Shown in pieces: positions 24,341 through 34,345 of a DNA stretch of 37,575 bases (positions within the stretch are counted from its first letter, which is position 1; each line of letters starts with the position of its first letter). This DNA comes from Bacteroidota bacterium. GTDB taxonomy: Bacteria; Bacteroidota; Bacteroidia; M30B66. The stretch lies in assembly GCA_947459155.1 (NCBI GenBank), contig CANHCM010000003.1, forward strand, positions 1 to 37,575, given 5' to 3'. Position numbers and translations under genes: made by a program. The notes beneath the pieces are model-generated. The model worked only from the letters and a program-made list of their open reading frames with translations, did no database searches and was not told where the DNA came from.

Positions 24341-26809
24341 CTAGAACTTCACGTTCAACTGAATTGCCGTGGTACGCGGCGACTCTATCGACATCGGCCG
24401 TAAGGCATACTCCTTATTCATCAGGTTGTTCACCACGAAAACAAGGCTCACCGTTTCGGAGGCGTTAAACACCAGCCGCGCATCGAGCACCCAAACACCT
24501 TCGTTGTTCTCGCGCCGGTAAGCCTTCAGCCCTGGCTGTGGTTGCCCCAACAGTCCGAGAAAGTCATCCAAATCCTCAAAAATCTTATCCACATTCCGCA
24601 TAAAGCTATTGTACCGGGCACTGAAACCAATGGCCCACTTGCCGCGGCTCAGTTCTATGTCGGTTTTGAACAAATGCTGAAAACGGTATTTCAGAATGTT
24701 ATCGGTCGAATCAGAAGACGAGGTCGCATAAGTAACCGGCTTTCCACTCAGCTGTACCGGGTAGCCAAGCTGCGGCTCAAGGGCGATCGGTAAAGTGTAC
24801 GTGTAGCCACTCAGGAGGGCGATTCCGGTTTTGCCAATTTTTCCCTGGCCAACCAGAGAGGCATCCCATCCACTTACCCGCGTGCGGCCAATATTGAGCG
24901 AGGCAAAGCCCAAACCGAAGAACTGCGCCGGGTCGAGCGGACCAAACAAGCCAAAGTTGAATTCGATGTTGTCTTCAAATTGCTGTAAAAAGTAAACCAC
25001 GTCGAGATACCCCTGGAAATTCCCGATTTTAAACCCTTGTTTAATGCCCGCCTCCGCATTAAACGAGCTCTCTGAGCGAATGCTGTCGTTGGGGTAAATC
25101 TGTATCGGCCCTACCTGCGTACGAATAAACTTCTCGGCAATGGTCGGGAAACGGTAACCCTGACCAAACGAGGCCCTGAAGAACGTAGCCTTGTGCAGCT
25201 TTAGGTTCATTCCCGCCCTGAACACAGGCCGGCCCTCGCGGGTGTAGGTTGCGCTGTCGTTTTGGTTGTACCGCGGACTGCTAATGCTAAAATGTTCATA
25301 CCGCGCTCCGGCCGATAGGGTTAATCGTTCCCAGAAGGTGCGCTCAAGCTGCAGGTAGGCCGCAATATTTCGGTTGTCGGAAAAGGCCTGCTGGTTAAGG
25401 GTGTCAGACAAGTTTCCTTTGTAAAGCTCCGAAACACCTCTGGTGTAGGAATGCAGTGCTCCGGCAGTGAGTATTAAGCCTTTGAGCGGGCCGTTTTCAT
25501 AACGCTTCTGCAGCTGGTACTCACTAAAAAACAGATTGCTTTTGTTGCTTTGATTGTTGTCGTTGTTGTTGTCGAGGTGAAACCAGCGGTTGCGGAGCAC
25601 GTGTCGGTAGCCTTTTTTACCTAAGTATTGTACAAAGGGATCCACATAGGCCGCCGTTTGCAAGGTTAAGGTAAGCGATCCTGGGTAGGCGCGGTACATG
25701 CCCGAGTCGGCATTCAGCCACAACAAGGCGCCAGTCGAGCGAGAAAGCATCGCGTTGGCATTCAGCCCAACACTCAATCCTTCTACCTTTTTAAAGCGAT
25801 ACCTGAGGTTCATATTCAGCCTTCCCCGGTTCTCGAATTCGCCACGCTGCTCTGCCAATGGGTTAAACGTGGTGTCGCTAATATCAATCGGTGCTGGGCC
25901 TTTGAACCCGTTGTCGTTGAAGAAGTTGCCGCCAACCACCAAATCGAGGTTCCCCACTTTTCGGGAGTGAAAAAAGTTAAGCCCGGTATACGTCGGGTTG
26001 TTATCGCCCCAGTAAATCGCCTCCCGATTGCGCGGGTTGTTGTAGACGCCCGAAAAAAGGCTGATTTTCGTTTGAGGTACATCCCGTGGATACGCTGTAC
26101 GGATGTTCAACACTCCGCTTAAAGCGGCCGATCCGTACAACACCGAGGAGGCTCCTTTGATGACTTCAACCTGTTCGATATTTTCTACCGGAATAAAACC
26201 CCAGCTCGGCCTGCCGGCATCGCCCGACAGAATGGGTAAGTCATCCACCAAAATCATTACACGGCTTCCGGCCCCGAATGAATAACCACTGCCGCTTCTA
26301 ATCTGTGGTTCACTGTCAACAATGGTCATTCCGGGTACCTGCTGCAGCGCATCATCAATCGAGGTGGTGTTTTTGTTTTCAATGATGTTGGGTTTTAAAA
26401 CCTCCATACTCACAGTGAGTTGCTCAATGTTTTGCTCATATTTCCCGGCCGTTGTCACGAAGGTCTTCAGCTCTGTCGAGCTCGATCTGAGCACAATGTC
26501 TACCCTTCGCTCTTCTCCGGGATTGATCGAAAGTTCCAGCTCCCGGGTAACAAAGCCAATTTGCTGAAATACCACCGTGCGGCTGCCAGGCATGAGCATA
26601 AGTAGATACTCGCCCTCAACCGAACTCACCACTCCAGCCGTTTCACTGCCCCTTGCAAACACCGCTACCGAAACCAATGGCTCGCCCTTCTCATCGGTAA
26701 TTTTACCCCTAAGCTTTGCCCGCTCTACCTGCGCACTGACAATTACAGTGCTGAAGGCAAAAAAAATGGCGAATAACGACAGGGTTCGGCGATTTGTAAA
26801 CAGTTGCAT
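24341..26809 (-). CDS. TonB-dependent outer-membrane receptor
   Basis: An 822-residue receptor starting at the ATG at 26809 (MQLFTNRRTL); the longer in-frame reading to 26851 would overlap dprA. After the signal peptide (ending VIVSAQ), a carboxypeptidase-like regulatory domain spans about 28-110 (LRGKITDEKGEPLVSVAVFA). The plug follows: TSIDDALQQVPGMTIVD, RVMILVDDLPILSGDAG and IEQVEVIKGASSVLYGSAAL then SGVLNIRT. The barrel ends in STAIQLNVKF with the terminal phenylalanine needed for outer-membrane insertion. No SusD-like partner is adjacent, so it is more likely a metallophore, cobalamin or small-molecule receptor than a glycan SusC; the substrate is not evident. It is divergent from dprA across 34 bp. 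Confidence 0.92.
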   Translation of the reverse strand: MQLFTNRRTLSLFAIFFAFSTVIVSAQVERAKLRGKITDEKGEPLVSVAVFARGSETAGVVSSVEGEYLLMLMPGSRTVVFQQIGFVTRELELSINPGEERRVDIVLRSSSTELKTFVTTAGKYEQNIEQLTVSMEVLKPNIIENKNTTSIDDALQQVPGMTIVDSEPQIRSGSGYSFGAGSRVMILVDDLPILSGDAGRPSWGFIPVENIEQVEVIKGASSVLYGSAALSGVLNIRTAYPRDVPQTKISLFSGVYNNPRNREAIYWGDNNPTYTGLNFFHSRKVGNLDLVVGGNFFNDNGFKGPAPIDISDTTFNPLAEQRGEFENRGRLNMNLRYRFKKVEGLSVGLNANAMLSRSTGALLWLNADSGMYRAYPGSLTLTLQTAAYVDPFVQYLGKKGYRHVLRNRWFHLDNNNDNNQSNKSNLFFSEYQLQKRYENGPLKGLILTAGALHSYTRGVSELYKGNLSDTLNQQAFSDNRNIAAYLQLERTFWERLTLSAGARYEHFSISSPRYNQNDSATYTREGRPVFRAGMNLKLHKATFFRASFGQGYRFPTIAEKFIRTQVGPIQIYPNDSIRSESSFNAEAGIKQGFKIGNFQGYLDVVYFLQQFEDNIEFNFGLFGPLDPAQFFGLGFASLNIGRTRVSGWDASLVGQGKIGKTGIALLSGYTYTLPIALEPQLGYPVQLSGKPVTYATSSSDSTDNILKYRFQHLFKTDIELSRGKWAIGFSARYNSFMRNVDKIFEDLDDFLGLLGQPQPGLKAYRRENNEGVWVLDARLVFNASETVSLVFVVNNLMNKEYALRPMSIESPRTTAIQLNVKF

Positions 26810-26829
26810 AGACAAGCGTGGTCGATTAG

Positions 26830-26843
26830 TAATTTGCAATGTA
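26830..26843. promoter_or_regulatory. Palindromic divergent promoter between the TonB receptor and dprA
   Basis: TAATTTGCAATGTA reads TAnnTTGC from either strand around a TTGCAA core. On the + strand the box ends 6 nt before the dprA ATG (26844), implying a leaderless message. On the - strand it ends 26 nt before the receptor ATG (26809). TAnnTTGC is a one-base variant of the TAnnTTTG box, so strength is uncertain, but no other candidate exists in a 34-bp gap. Confidence 0.45.
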
Positions 26844-27971
26844 ATGTACAATTCTTCAACTACACAAGACGAGTCCGAAATTCAGTGCCTTCTGGCCCTT
26901 TCTCTCATTGCGGGTATTGGTCCGGTTACAGCGCGCAAAATACTGATGGAATTTGAAACGGCTACCGCCTTTTTCTCAGCCTGGAAAAGAGCCCGCGAGG
27001 GAGTGCTCAGGAAGGGGCCGTTGCTCGAAGCCAATGTTTGGCCGGCTATTCGACACGCCGAGCAGGAGGTGAAACGGGCCGAAAAACACAACATCAGTTT
27101 GTTGGGCATACACGAAGCCGATTACCCGCGAAGGCTCAAGGCCTGCGAAGACAGTCCGCTCGTTCTCTTCGCTAAAGGCCGGCTTCAACTCAATGCGCCA
27201 CGGGTGGTTTCGGTCGTAGGCACGCGAAACGCCACTCACTATGGCGTTGAGGTAACTGAGGCTCTGGTGTCGGAGATTCATGCCCTGGGAGGCTCATTGG
27301 TAAGTGGTTTGGCCTACGGCATCGACACCGCCGCACACCGCGCTGGTCTGCAAGTTGGAGTGCAAAACATTGGTGTTCTGGCCCATGGGCTCGACCGCGT
27401 GTATCCAACTTCCAACCAAAATCTCGCATCTCGAATGGAAGAAAACGGAGGGCTCGTATCAGATTTTCCAACCCAAACCCGCCCCGACCGCGGTAACTTT
27501 CCCATGCGAAACCGCATCATTGCCGGGCTTTGCGATGCGCTCGTTGTGGTTGAAGCTGCCGAAAGTGGCGGGGCGCTCATTACTGCCGGCTTCGCATTAG
27601 GCTACAACCGCGATGTGTTTGCCGTTCCCGGCAGAATTGGCGACGCGTATGCCGCCGGTTGCAATAAGCTGATTCGCAACAACAAAGCAGCAATACTCAC
27701 CACCGTGTCTGATTTGGCCTGGCACCTGGGTTGGAAAACCTCCGACGACACCAAAAAGCTTAGTACACAGCTGAGTTTACCCATCGCCGCAAGCGAACCG
27801 GAAGAAACCCTGCTCAACATCATTCGGAAGGGTACGCACGAGCTCGACTTGATCGCCTTTCAGGCGGAGATGGCCGTAGGCGCGGCATCGGCACTACTGC
27901 TTTCGATGGAGTTTAAAGGTATGGTAAAGAGCTTGCCGGGGAAGCGATTCGAATTAACCGGCTCCTTCTAA
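26844..27971 (+). CDS. dprA: DNA processing protein DprA (Smf)
   Basis: A 375-residue cytoplasmic protein that loads RecA onto incoming single-stranded DNA during transformation. The start is the ATG at 26844 (MYNSSTTQDESE); longer in-frame readings overlap the divergent receptor gene. An N-terminal helix-hairpin-helix region (LSLIAGIGPVTARKILMEF) precedes the Rossmann-like core: VVSVVGTRNATHYGVEVTEA, SLVSGLAYGIDTAAHRAGL, VLAHGLDRVYPTSNQNLA, RNRIIAGLCDALVVVEAAES and GYNRDVFAVPGRIGD then AAGCNKLI. The C-terminal 70 residues form the small winged-helix (DML1-like) domain. Its last 18 bp overlap the 3' end of the converging ABC-F gene. It suggests natural competence, but no other competence gene is in view. 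Confidence 0.95.
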   Translation: MYNSSTTQDESEIQCLLALSLIAGIGPVTARKILMEFETATAFFSAWKRAREGVLRKGPLLEANVWPAIRHAEQEVKRAEKHNISLLGIHEADYPRRLKACEDSPLVLFAKGRLQLNAPRVVSVVGTRNATHYGVEVTEALVSEIHALGGSLVSGLAYGIDTAAHRAGLQVGVQNIGVLAHGLDRVYPTSNQNLASRMEENGGLVSDFPTQTRPDRGNFPMRNRIIAGLCDALVVVEAAESGGALITAGFALGYNRDVFAVPGRIGDAYAAGCNKLIRNNKAAILTTVSDLAWHLGWKTSDDTKKLSTQLSLPIAASEPEETLLNIIRKGTHELDLIAFQAEMAVGAASALLLSMEFKGMVKSLPGKRFELTGSF

Positions 27972-29891
27972 AGCCTCACGTCGCGAAACAGCCTCTTCCC
28001 ATTCAGTCATCAAGGTATCGAGGTTCGCCTTTGCCTTCGCATGCTCTGCCAATAAGGTAGCAGATGCCGAGCGGTCGGCATACACTTCCGGATCGGCCAG
28101 CTTTTCTTCAAGCCCCGAAACCTCGGCCTCGGCCCCCGAAATGCGCTCTTCCAAATTGCGTATTCGCGTATCGAGCTGCTTCCTTTCCTTGTCGCTTTGC
28201 TGCTGGGCTTGACGATTCTGGCGGGGCTCCTCCTTTACCTTTACGGGAGCTTGTTTTACGGCAACTTCCAGCGCTTTCAGGCTCTCGAGCTTTCTACTTT
28301 GCAAAAACTCAAAAATACCACCCGGAAACTCCTTGATATTGCCACCGGAAAACTCGAAAACCTTGTTGCACAGGCCATCCAGAAACTCCCGGTCGTGAGA
28401 AACCAAAATCAAAGTGCCGTCATATTGCTTCAGGGCCTCTTTGAGAATGTCTTTCGAGCGCATGTCGAGGTGATTCGTAGGCTCATCGAGCACCAGGAAA
28501 TTCACAGGCTCCAGCAATAGACGGGCAATGGCCAAACGCCCTTTTTCTCCTCCCGATAAAACCTTAACCTTCTTATCTACTGCATCGCCACCAAAGAGGA
28601 AAGCCCCCAGCAAATTCCGAATCTGCTGAGTAGTGGTGTTTCCGGCCACTTGCTCAAGGGTTTGCATCACGGTGATGTCGGGATTGAGCATATCGGCCTG
28701 ATTTTGAGCAAAATAACCCAGCTTTACGTTGTGCCCCGGCTCCAGTGTTCCTGTTGAGTCGAGCTGACCTGTAATAATGCGCGACAACGTTGTTTTTCCC
28801 TCTCCATTCTTTCCCACAAAAGCGATTTTTTCGCCTCGTTCTACAAGAAAATCCAAGGGTTTGAGAACGGGTTTTTCGCCAAACGTTTTGCTAATCCCGC
28901 TTGCGGTTAATACCACTTTGCCCGAACGAGGGGCGGGTGGAAATCTAAAGTGGATGGCTGAGGTGTCTTCGTCTTCAACCTCAATCCGGTCAACTTTATC
29001 CAACTGCTTGATGCGCGATTGAACCTGTACGGCTTTGCTGGCCTTGTACCGAAAGCGTTCGATGAACTTCTCAGTATCCTCGATCATTTTCTTTTGGTTC
29101 AGATAGGCCGCCATTTGTTGCTCGCGGCGCTCCTTTCTTAATTCCACATATTTGGAATACGAGGCCTTGTAATCTTCAATTTTGCCCAGGGTAATTTCTA
29201 TGGTTCGGTTGGTAACCGCATCCAAAAATGCACGGTCGTGCGAAACCAACACAACGGCTCCGGGGTAATCGCTCAGGAACGACTCCAACCACTGGATCGA
29301 CTCAATGTCGAGGTGGTTCGTGGGCTCATCGAGCAGCACCGCATCGGGCATTTGCAAAAGGATTTTCGCCAATTCAACACGCATTTTCCATCCACCCGAA
29401 AACTCATCCATCTGCCGGTCCATGTCTTCCTGCTTAAACCCGAGCCCACTAAGCACTTTCTCCGTTTCCCCATCGATGGTTCCCGAACCCAGCAACGAAA
29501 GTCTTTGGCTGGCTTCACTAATGCGATCGATGATTTTATGGTAAGCCTCGCTTTCGTAATCGGTCCGTACTTCCAGCTCTTTCCCCAATCGGTTGAGTTC
29601 CTCCTCCAACGAAAGCACTTCGGCAAAGGCGGTTTTGGCTTCCTCAAAAATGGTCTTACCCGAATTGTGCTTCATTTCCTGAGGCAAATAACCAATCCGA
29701 TAACCCTGCGGAACAGACACCGTTCCACTGCTCGGCTCTTGCTTCCGGGCAATGATTTTCAATAGGGTCGACTTGCCGGCCCCATTCTTTCCGGTTAAAC
29801 CCACTCGGTCGCGGGCTTGAATCATAAACGAGATCTCCTCAAACAAAGGAACCCCTCCAAACAACACCGATAAATTGCCAACCGTTATCAT
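27954..29891 (-). CDS. ABC-F family ATP-binding protein
   Basis: A 645-residue cytoplasmic protein with two ABC domains and no membrane segment, the ABC-F type that acts on ribosomes. Domain 1 has Walker A GKNGAGKSTLLKI, signature FSGGWKMRVELA and Walker B AVLLDEPTNHLD. The interdomain linker (about 250-320) is a charged helix pair, KASYSKYVELRKERREQQMA with YLNQKKMIEDTEKFIERFRY. Domain 2 has GKNGEGKTTLSRI, LSGGEKGRLAIA and FLVLDEPTNHLD. A coiled-coil tail of about 100 residues rich in E, K and Q follows, as in Uup/YdiF-like members. Such proteins rescue stalled ribosomes or tune translation. I start at the ATG at 29891; a TTG three codons upstream lies within the promoter box. Confidence 0.94.
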   Translation of the reverse strand: MITVGNLSVLFGGVPLFEEISFMIQARDRVGLTGKNGAGKSTLLKIIARKQEPSSGTVSVPQGYRIGYLPQEMKHNSGKTIFEEAKTAFAEVLSLEEELNRLGKELEVRTDYESEAYHKIIDRISEASQRLSLLGSGTIDGETEKVLSGLGFKQEDMDRQMDEFSGGWKMRVELAKILLQMPDAVLLDEPTNHLDIESIQWLESFLSDYPGAVVLVSHDRAFLDAVTNRTIEITLGKIEDYKASYSKYVELRKERREQQMAAYLNQKKMIEDTEKFIERFRYKASKAVQVQSRIKQLDKVDRIEVEDEDTSAIHFRFPPAPRSGKVVLTASGISKTFGEKPVLKPLDFLVERGEKIAFVGKNGEGKTTLSRIITGQLDSTGTLEPGHNVKLGYFAQNQADMLNPDITVMQTLEQVAGNTTTQQIRNLLGAFLFGGDAVDKKVKVLSGGEKGRLAIARLLLEPVNFLVLDEPTNHLDMRSKDILKEALKQYDGTLILVSHDREFLDGLCNKVFEFSGGNIKEFPGGIFEFLQSRKLESLKALEVAVKQAPVKVKEEPRQNRQAQQQSDKERKQLDTRIRNLEERISGAEAEVSGLEEKLADPEVYADRSASATLLAEHAKAKANLDTLMTEWEEAVSRREALEGAG

Positions 29892-29897
29892 AAGCGG

Positions 29898-29905
29898 CAA
29901 AGGTA
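29898..29905 (-). promoter_or_regulatory. -7 element exactly 6 nt before the ABC-F ATG
   Basis: The minus strand reads TACCTTTG, then six bases, then ATG. Sequence and spacing are identical to the PBP1A promoter at 4932-4939. A leaderless or nearly leaderless transcript is expected. A TTTG 25 nt further upstream (29934-29931) is rather far for a -33 box. Confidence 0.5.
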
Positions 29906-29954
29906 ATCCGATACTCCGTGAGAATGGTCACAAACTACACCTCGGCCTATTCCG

Positions 29955-29962
29955 TAACTTTG
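29955..29962 (+). promoter_or_regulatory. -7 element for the DUF983 gene
   Basis: TAACTTTG, followed by C, matches the consensus and ends 21 nt before the ATG at 29984. The gap between the divergent ABC-F and DUF983 genes is only 92 bp and holds both promoters. Confidence 0.5.
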
Positions 29963-29983
29963 CCCCAATCAAACATCGAAACT

Positions 29984-30403
29984 ATGAATGCCCTGGGAAT
30001 GAAACTGCGCTCCGTTCTTGGCCAATCCTGTCCACGCTGCCATCAGGGAGACTTGTTCATCAACAAGAACCCCTATAAAGTCGAAAACTGGGATAAAATG
30101 CACGCCGACTGCAGCCATTGCGGTCTCCACTTCGAAATGGAGCCCGGTTTTTTTCAGGGCGCTATGTACGTAAGCTATGCCTTAGGCGTGGCCTTTAGTG
30201 TAGCGGTAGTCATCGTTAATGTGTTGGTTGGATTTAACCCTCTGGTATATTTCGTAGCCAATACCGTAGTGCTGATTCTTTTGGCACCATTCATCTTCCG
30301 CTGGTCGCGTGCGCTGTATATGAACTTCTTTATTGGCTATGATGCCAGCCTGGCTAAGTCGGCCAAGTCTTCGGATTCCTTAATCCAAACGCCCGGAGTC
30401 TGA
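29984..30403 (+). CDS. DUF983 family membrane protein with zinc ribbon
   Basis: A 139-residue protein. An N-terminal zinc ribbon with two CxxC pairs (Cys16-P-R-Cys19 and Cys43-S-H-Cys46) is followed by two membrane helices (about 58-84 and 90-112). SCPRCHQGDLFINKNPY and HCGLHFEMEPGFFQGAMYVS are typical of DUF983, a family of unknown function common in Bacteroidota and Alphaproteobacteria. I start at the ATG at 29984; a second ATG at 29999 is possible. The last 22 codons lie antisense to the end of the SDR gene on the other strand, a 67-bp overlap. The tail after the second helix may therefore be poorly conserved. Confidence 0.85.
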   Translation: MNALGMKLRSVLGQSCPRCHQGDLFINKNPYKVENWDKMHADCSHCGLHFEMEPGFFQGAMYVSYALGVAFSVAVVIVNVLVGFNPLVYFVANTVVLILLAPFIFRWSRALYMNFFIGYDASLAKSAKSSDSLIQTPGV

Positions 30404-30981
30404 CTCAATCCAAGGCCAACCATAGCGCTTGCTACAGTTGAGGCCTCCACTACACGATAGCGTTTGGGAATTAAGCCATTCATCGCTCGCATCAGCGCCA
30501 AACCTATCCGTTCTCCGAAACGAAATTCGGAGCGTCGTCCACCCAAAATAGACGGCCGCACTATGTAAACGCCTTCGAACCCGAGCGAAGCACAAAGCTT
30601 TTCCGCTTCGGCCTTGCAGCTTAGGTAAAAGTTGCCGCGGGGCTTATCGGCGCCAACCGACGATTGCAAAACAAAATACCGGGCTCCGCACTGTCGGGCA
30701 AAGTGAGCAAAATCAGAAACAAGTCTTACATCAACATCTTTAAAGGCTTCCCGGCTTCCTGCCTTTCGAATGGTTGTTCCGAGTGTGCAAAACGCAATTG
30801 ATACAGAAGGAATTTGAGGGTTACTACCCTCCATAAACCCGAGATGCACAAGTTTTTCAGTTTGGCGCTCCAACGGCCGCCGCCCCCAGGTTAACACACG
30901 GGTAATTTTAGGGTTTTCAAGGAGCTGATCAACAAGGAACGCTCCGGTTAAACCGGTGTGACCTGCCACAAGGACATTCAT
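30337..30981 (-). CDS. NAD(P)-binding atypical SDR (HTATIP2/NmrA-like)
   Basis: A 214-residue Rossmann-fold protein. The nucleotide-binding loop is VLVAGHTGLTGAFLVDQLL, with GxxGxxG at 7-13. The central FCTLGTTIRKAGSREAFKDV, DFAHFARQCGARYFVLQSS and NFYLSCKAEAEKLCASLGF segments match the HTATIP2-like atypical SDR group; YLSCK supplies the Tyr-x-x-x-Lys pair. RPSILGGRRSEFRFGERIG is also usual. Bacterial members are mostly uncharacterised, and the substrate is unknown. Its ATG overlaps the stop of the beta-barrel gene upstream (ATGA), so they form an operon. The 3' end overlaps the converging DUF983 gene. Confidence 0.83.
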   Translation of the reverse strand: MNVLVAGHTGLTGAFLVDQLLENPKITRVLTWGRRPLERQTEKLVHLGFMEGSNPQIPSVSIAFCTLGTTIRKAGSREAFKDVDVRLVSDFAHFARQCGARYFVLQSSVGADKPRGNFYLSCKAEAEKLCASLGFEGVYIVRPSILGGRRSEFRFGERIGLALMRAMNGLIPKRYRVVEASTVASAMVGLGLSQTPGVWIKESEDLADLARLAS

Positions 30982-31742
30982 CGCTTTTTTAATTTCTTCA
31001 CGTAATACTTGTAGCCCCTGTTGCGATCAGAATAGTACTTGTTGAATTTATACACAGCACTTAGTGTGGCGTGTGCCCACGCCCGATGTGTAGGCGCGTA
31101 GTGTTGTATTTGATCTGAATTAAGCATTACGTCTGAAAATGAATACCCCATCCGAAAAGTACTCACCATGGCGAAGCGCTCTGTAAAATTGTAAAAGCAT
31201 CCGATTCCTAAAACAGCAGAAAATATGGTGCTCCTAAAATCAGATTTGTCGAGGTTGGGGTAGAGCGGGTTGCTTACTCTCGACTCCTCAGGAACCATCA
31301 TGGCATTGCGCAAGAACGAAACCTGTGGACCAACATCCAAGGTGAATCCTTGATGGTGGGTTGGACAGAAATTAAACAGCAAAGGCACGTCGATGTAGGA
31401 GAGTCGTGCTTTATACTGGTAAAAAACATTAGGGTTGGCCGGACCTCCGCCCGGAAATACCTTGTAGGCCTGGTTCACGGTTGAGAAGTTCAACTCCGTC
31501 TTAACGCCGTACATCTTACGGTAGTAATAGCCTCCAAAGTCGAAGTAAAAGGCGGCCGATAAGCCCGCAGAACGACCTGTTGAAAAAACATACACGGTGT
31601 CCTGGCCTTCAAAGTCGATGTTCGCGTTCAGCAAGTAATTAATCCCATACGATCCATTTGCCCCAAAATGAAAGGTTTGAGCCTCCGCACGAAAGCTCAA
31701 AAGCCCAATAATGAAAAGCAAAAAGAGTAGAGTTTTTTTCAC
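30978..31742 (-). CDS. Outer-membrane beta-barrel protein (PorT-like barrel family)
   Basis: A 254-residue protein with GTG start and signal peptide MKKTLLFLLFIIGLLSFRAE then AQ. Amphipathic strands fill the rest: FHFGANGSYGINYLLNANID, SAAFYFDFGGYYYRKMYGVK, RLSYIDVPLLFNFCPTHHQ, FTLDVGPQVSFLRNAMM and RFAMVSTFRMGYSFSDV. The pattern YIDVPLLFNF is a hallmark of the PorT-like small barrel family. Unusually, the C-terminus is basic (NRGYKYYVKKLKKR), so the last strand may end before it. Function is unknown. It lies downstream of groEL but is separated by a terminator, so it probably has its own promoter in the A+T-rich stretch 31743-31813, where I find no exact TAnnTTTG box. Confidence 0.8.
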   Translation of the reverse strand: MKKTLLFLLFIIGLLSFRAEAQTFHFGANGSYGINYLLNANIDFEGQDTVYVFSTGRSAGLSAAFYFDFGGYYYRKMYGVKTELNFSTVNQAYKVFPGGGPANPNVFYQYKARLSYIDVPLLFNFCPTHHQGFTLDVGPQVSFLRNAMMVPEESRVSNPLYPNLDKSDFRSTIFSAVLGIGCFYNFTERFAMVSTFRMGYSFSDVMLNSDQIQHYAPTHRAWAHATLSAVYKFNKYYSDRNRGYKYYVKKLKKR

Positions 31743-31813
31743 GTCCTTGATACAATTGGCAACTTACCAAAAGATATTCACAAGGTCATGATTGTTTAAT
31801 TTGATTTTAAACG

Positions 31814-31846
31814 AAAAAGCCCCGAAAACTTACTTCCGGGGCTTTT
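31814..31846 (-). terminator. Rho-independent terminator after groEL
   Basis: AAAAGCCCCG (31815-31824) pairs with CGGGGCTTTT (31837-31846) across a 12-nt loop. Read on the minus strand, the G+C stem ends in five T residues, 27 nt beyond the groEL stop. It separates groEL from the beta-barrel gene. Confidence 0.8.
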
Positions 31847-31872
31847 GGTGAATGAAGATCAATATTTAGCTG

Positions 31873-33806
<1,934 letters not shown>

Positions 33807-33894
33807 ATTACAAGTGTTTTGGGTTAGAATTGAAGATTTCGCCCGCCGCTTGCGAAGGATGTGCCAAGTGGCCAGGGCAAGGAGAAGTTGGAAA

Positions 33895-33954
33895 TTTTGA
33901 CAGCGGTTCTGCCAAAAAACAGCAAAACGCGCCGGGCTGTCTGTCAGCCTGACA
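33895..33954. promoter_or_regulatory. Two inverted repeats upstream of groES, candidate stress operators
   Basis: Site 1 is TTTTGACAG (33895-33903) facing CTGCCAAAA (33909-33917), 8 of 9 pairs matching with a 5-nt spacer. Site 2 is TGTCAG-C-CTGACA (33942-33954), a perfect palindrome around one base. Both share the TGACAG/CTGACA core, about 90-150 bp before the groES ATG. Two further TTGAC cores follow at about 33968 and 33983. No CIRCE sequence is present, so HrcA control is unlikely. Confidence 0.5.
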
Positions 33955-33986
33955 CGTTTTGAATACTTTGACGGTTTTGTATTGAC

Positions 33987-34340
33987 TTATTGCGCAGGAG
34001 CCGCAGGAGCCGGAGCTGGTGCTGGCGTTGGAGCAGGCTTGGCCGCTGGTGCCGGAGCTGCAGTGCCTCCTTCCTCCGCTTTACGCGTAGAAATGGTTTC
34101 GCGGCTGGAATCTTCGGGTGTCATTGTGCTGGCCGTTGAAGCCAAACACAACACAATGAGGGCTGCCGCTAAAACCCAGGTTGACTTTTCCAAAAAGTCA
34201 GCAGTCTTTCTCACACCCATCACTTGGTTGGAGGAAGCAAAGGTGGATGACAAGCCGCCACCCTTTGAGTTCTGTACCAGAACAATCAAGATCAGTAGCG
34301 CACAAACAACTAAAATGAGAATCGAAAAGATTAAAGACAT
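33987..34340 (-). CDS. secG: Preprotein translocase subunit SecG
   Basis: A 117-residue inner-membrane protein. Two helices (about 1-23 and 52-72) flank the conserved cytoplasmic loop VLVQNSKGGGLSSTFASSNQ with VMGVRKTADFLEKSTW, the SecG hallmark. SecG assists the SecYEG channel during export. The C-terminal tail (after residue about 85) is almost all Ala and Pro, low in complexity and encoded by GCN/CCN repeats. It lies 5 bp after the TPR-tailed protein gene and upstream of groES. Confidence 0.93.
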   Translation of the reverse strand: MSLIFSILILVVCALLILIVLVQNSKGGGLSSTFASSNQVMGVRKTADFLEKSTWVLAAALIVLCLASTASTMTPEDSSRETISTRKAEEGGTAAPAPAAKPAPTPAPAPAPAAPAQ

Positions 34341-34345
34341 GGGAC

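Noticed and set aside
24341-26809. SusC-type glycan receptor of a polysaccharide utilisation locus
   Set aside because: No SusD, no glycoside hydrolase neighbour within reach and a size below usual SusC proteins.
33807-33986. CIRCE operator for HrcA upstream of groES
   Set aside because: No TTAGCACTC-N9-GAGTGCTAA or close relative is present on either strand.
33840-34080. Tandem repeat array or CRISPR in the GC-rich region at the secG end
   Set aside because: The repetition is the Ala/Pro codon run of the SecG tail; there are no regular repeats and spacers.
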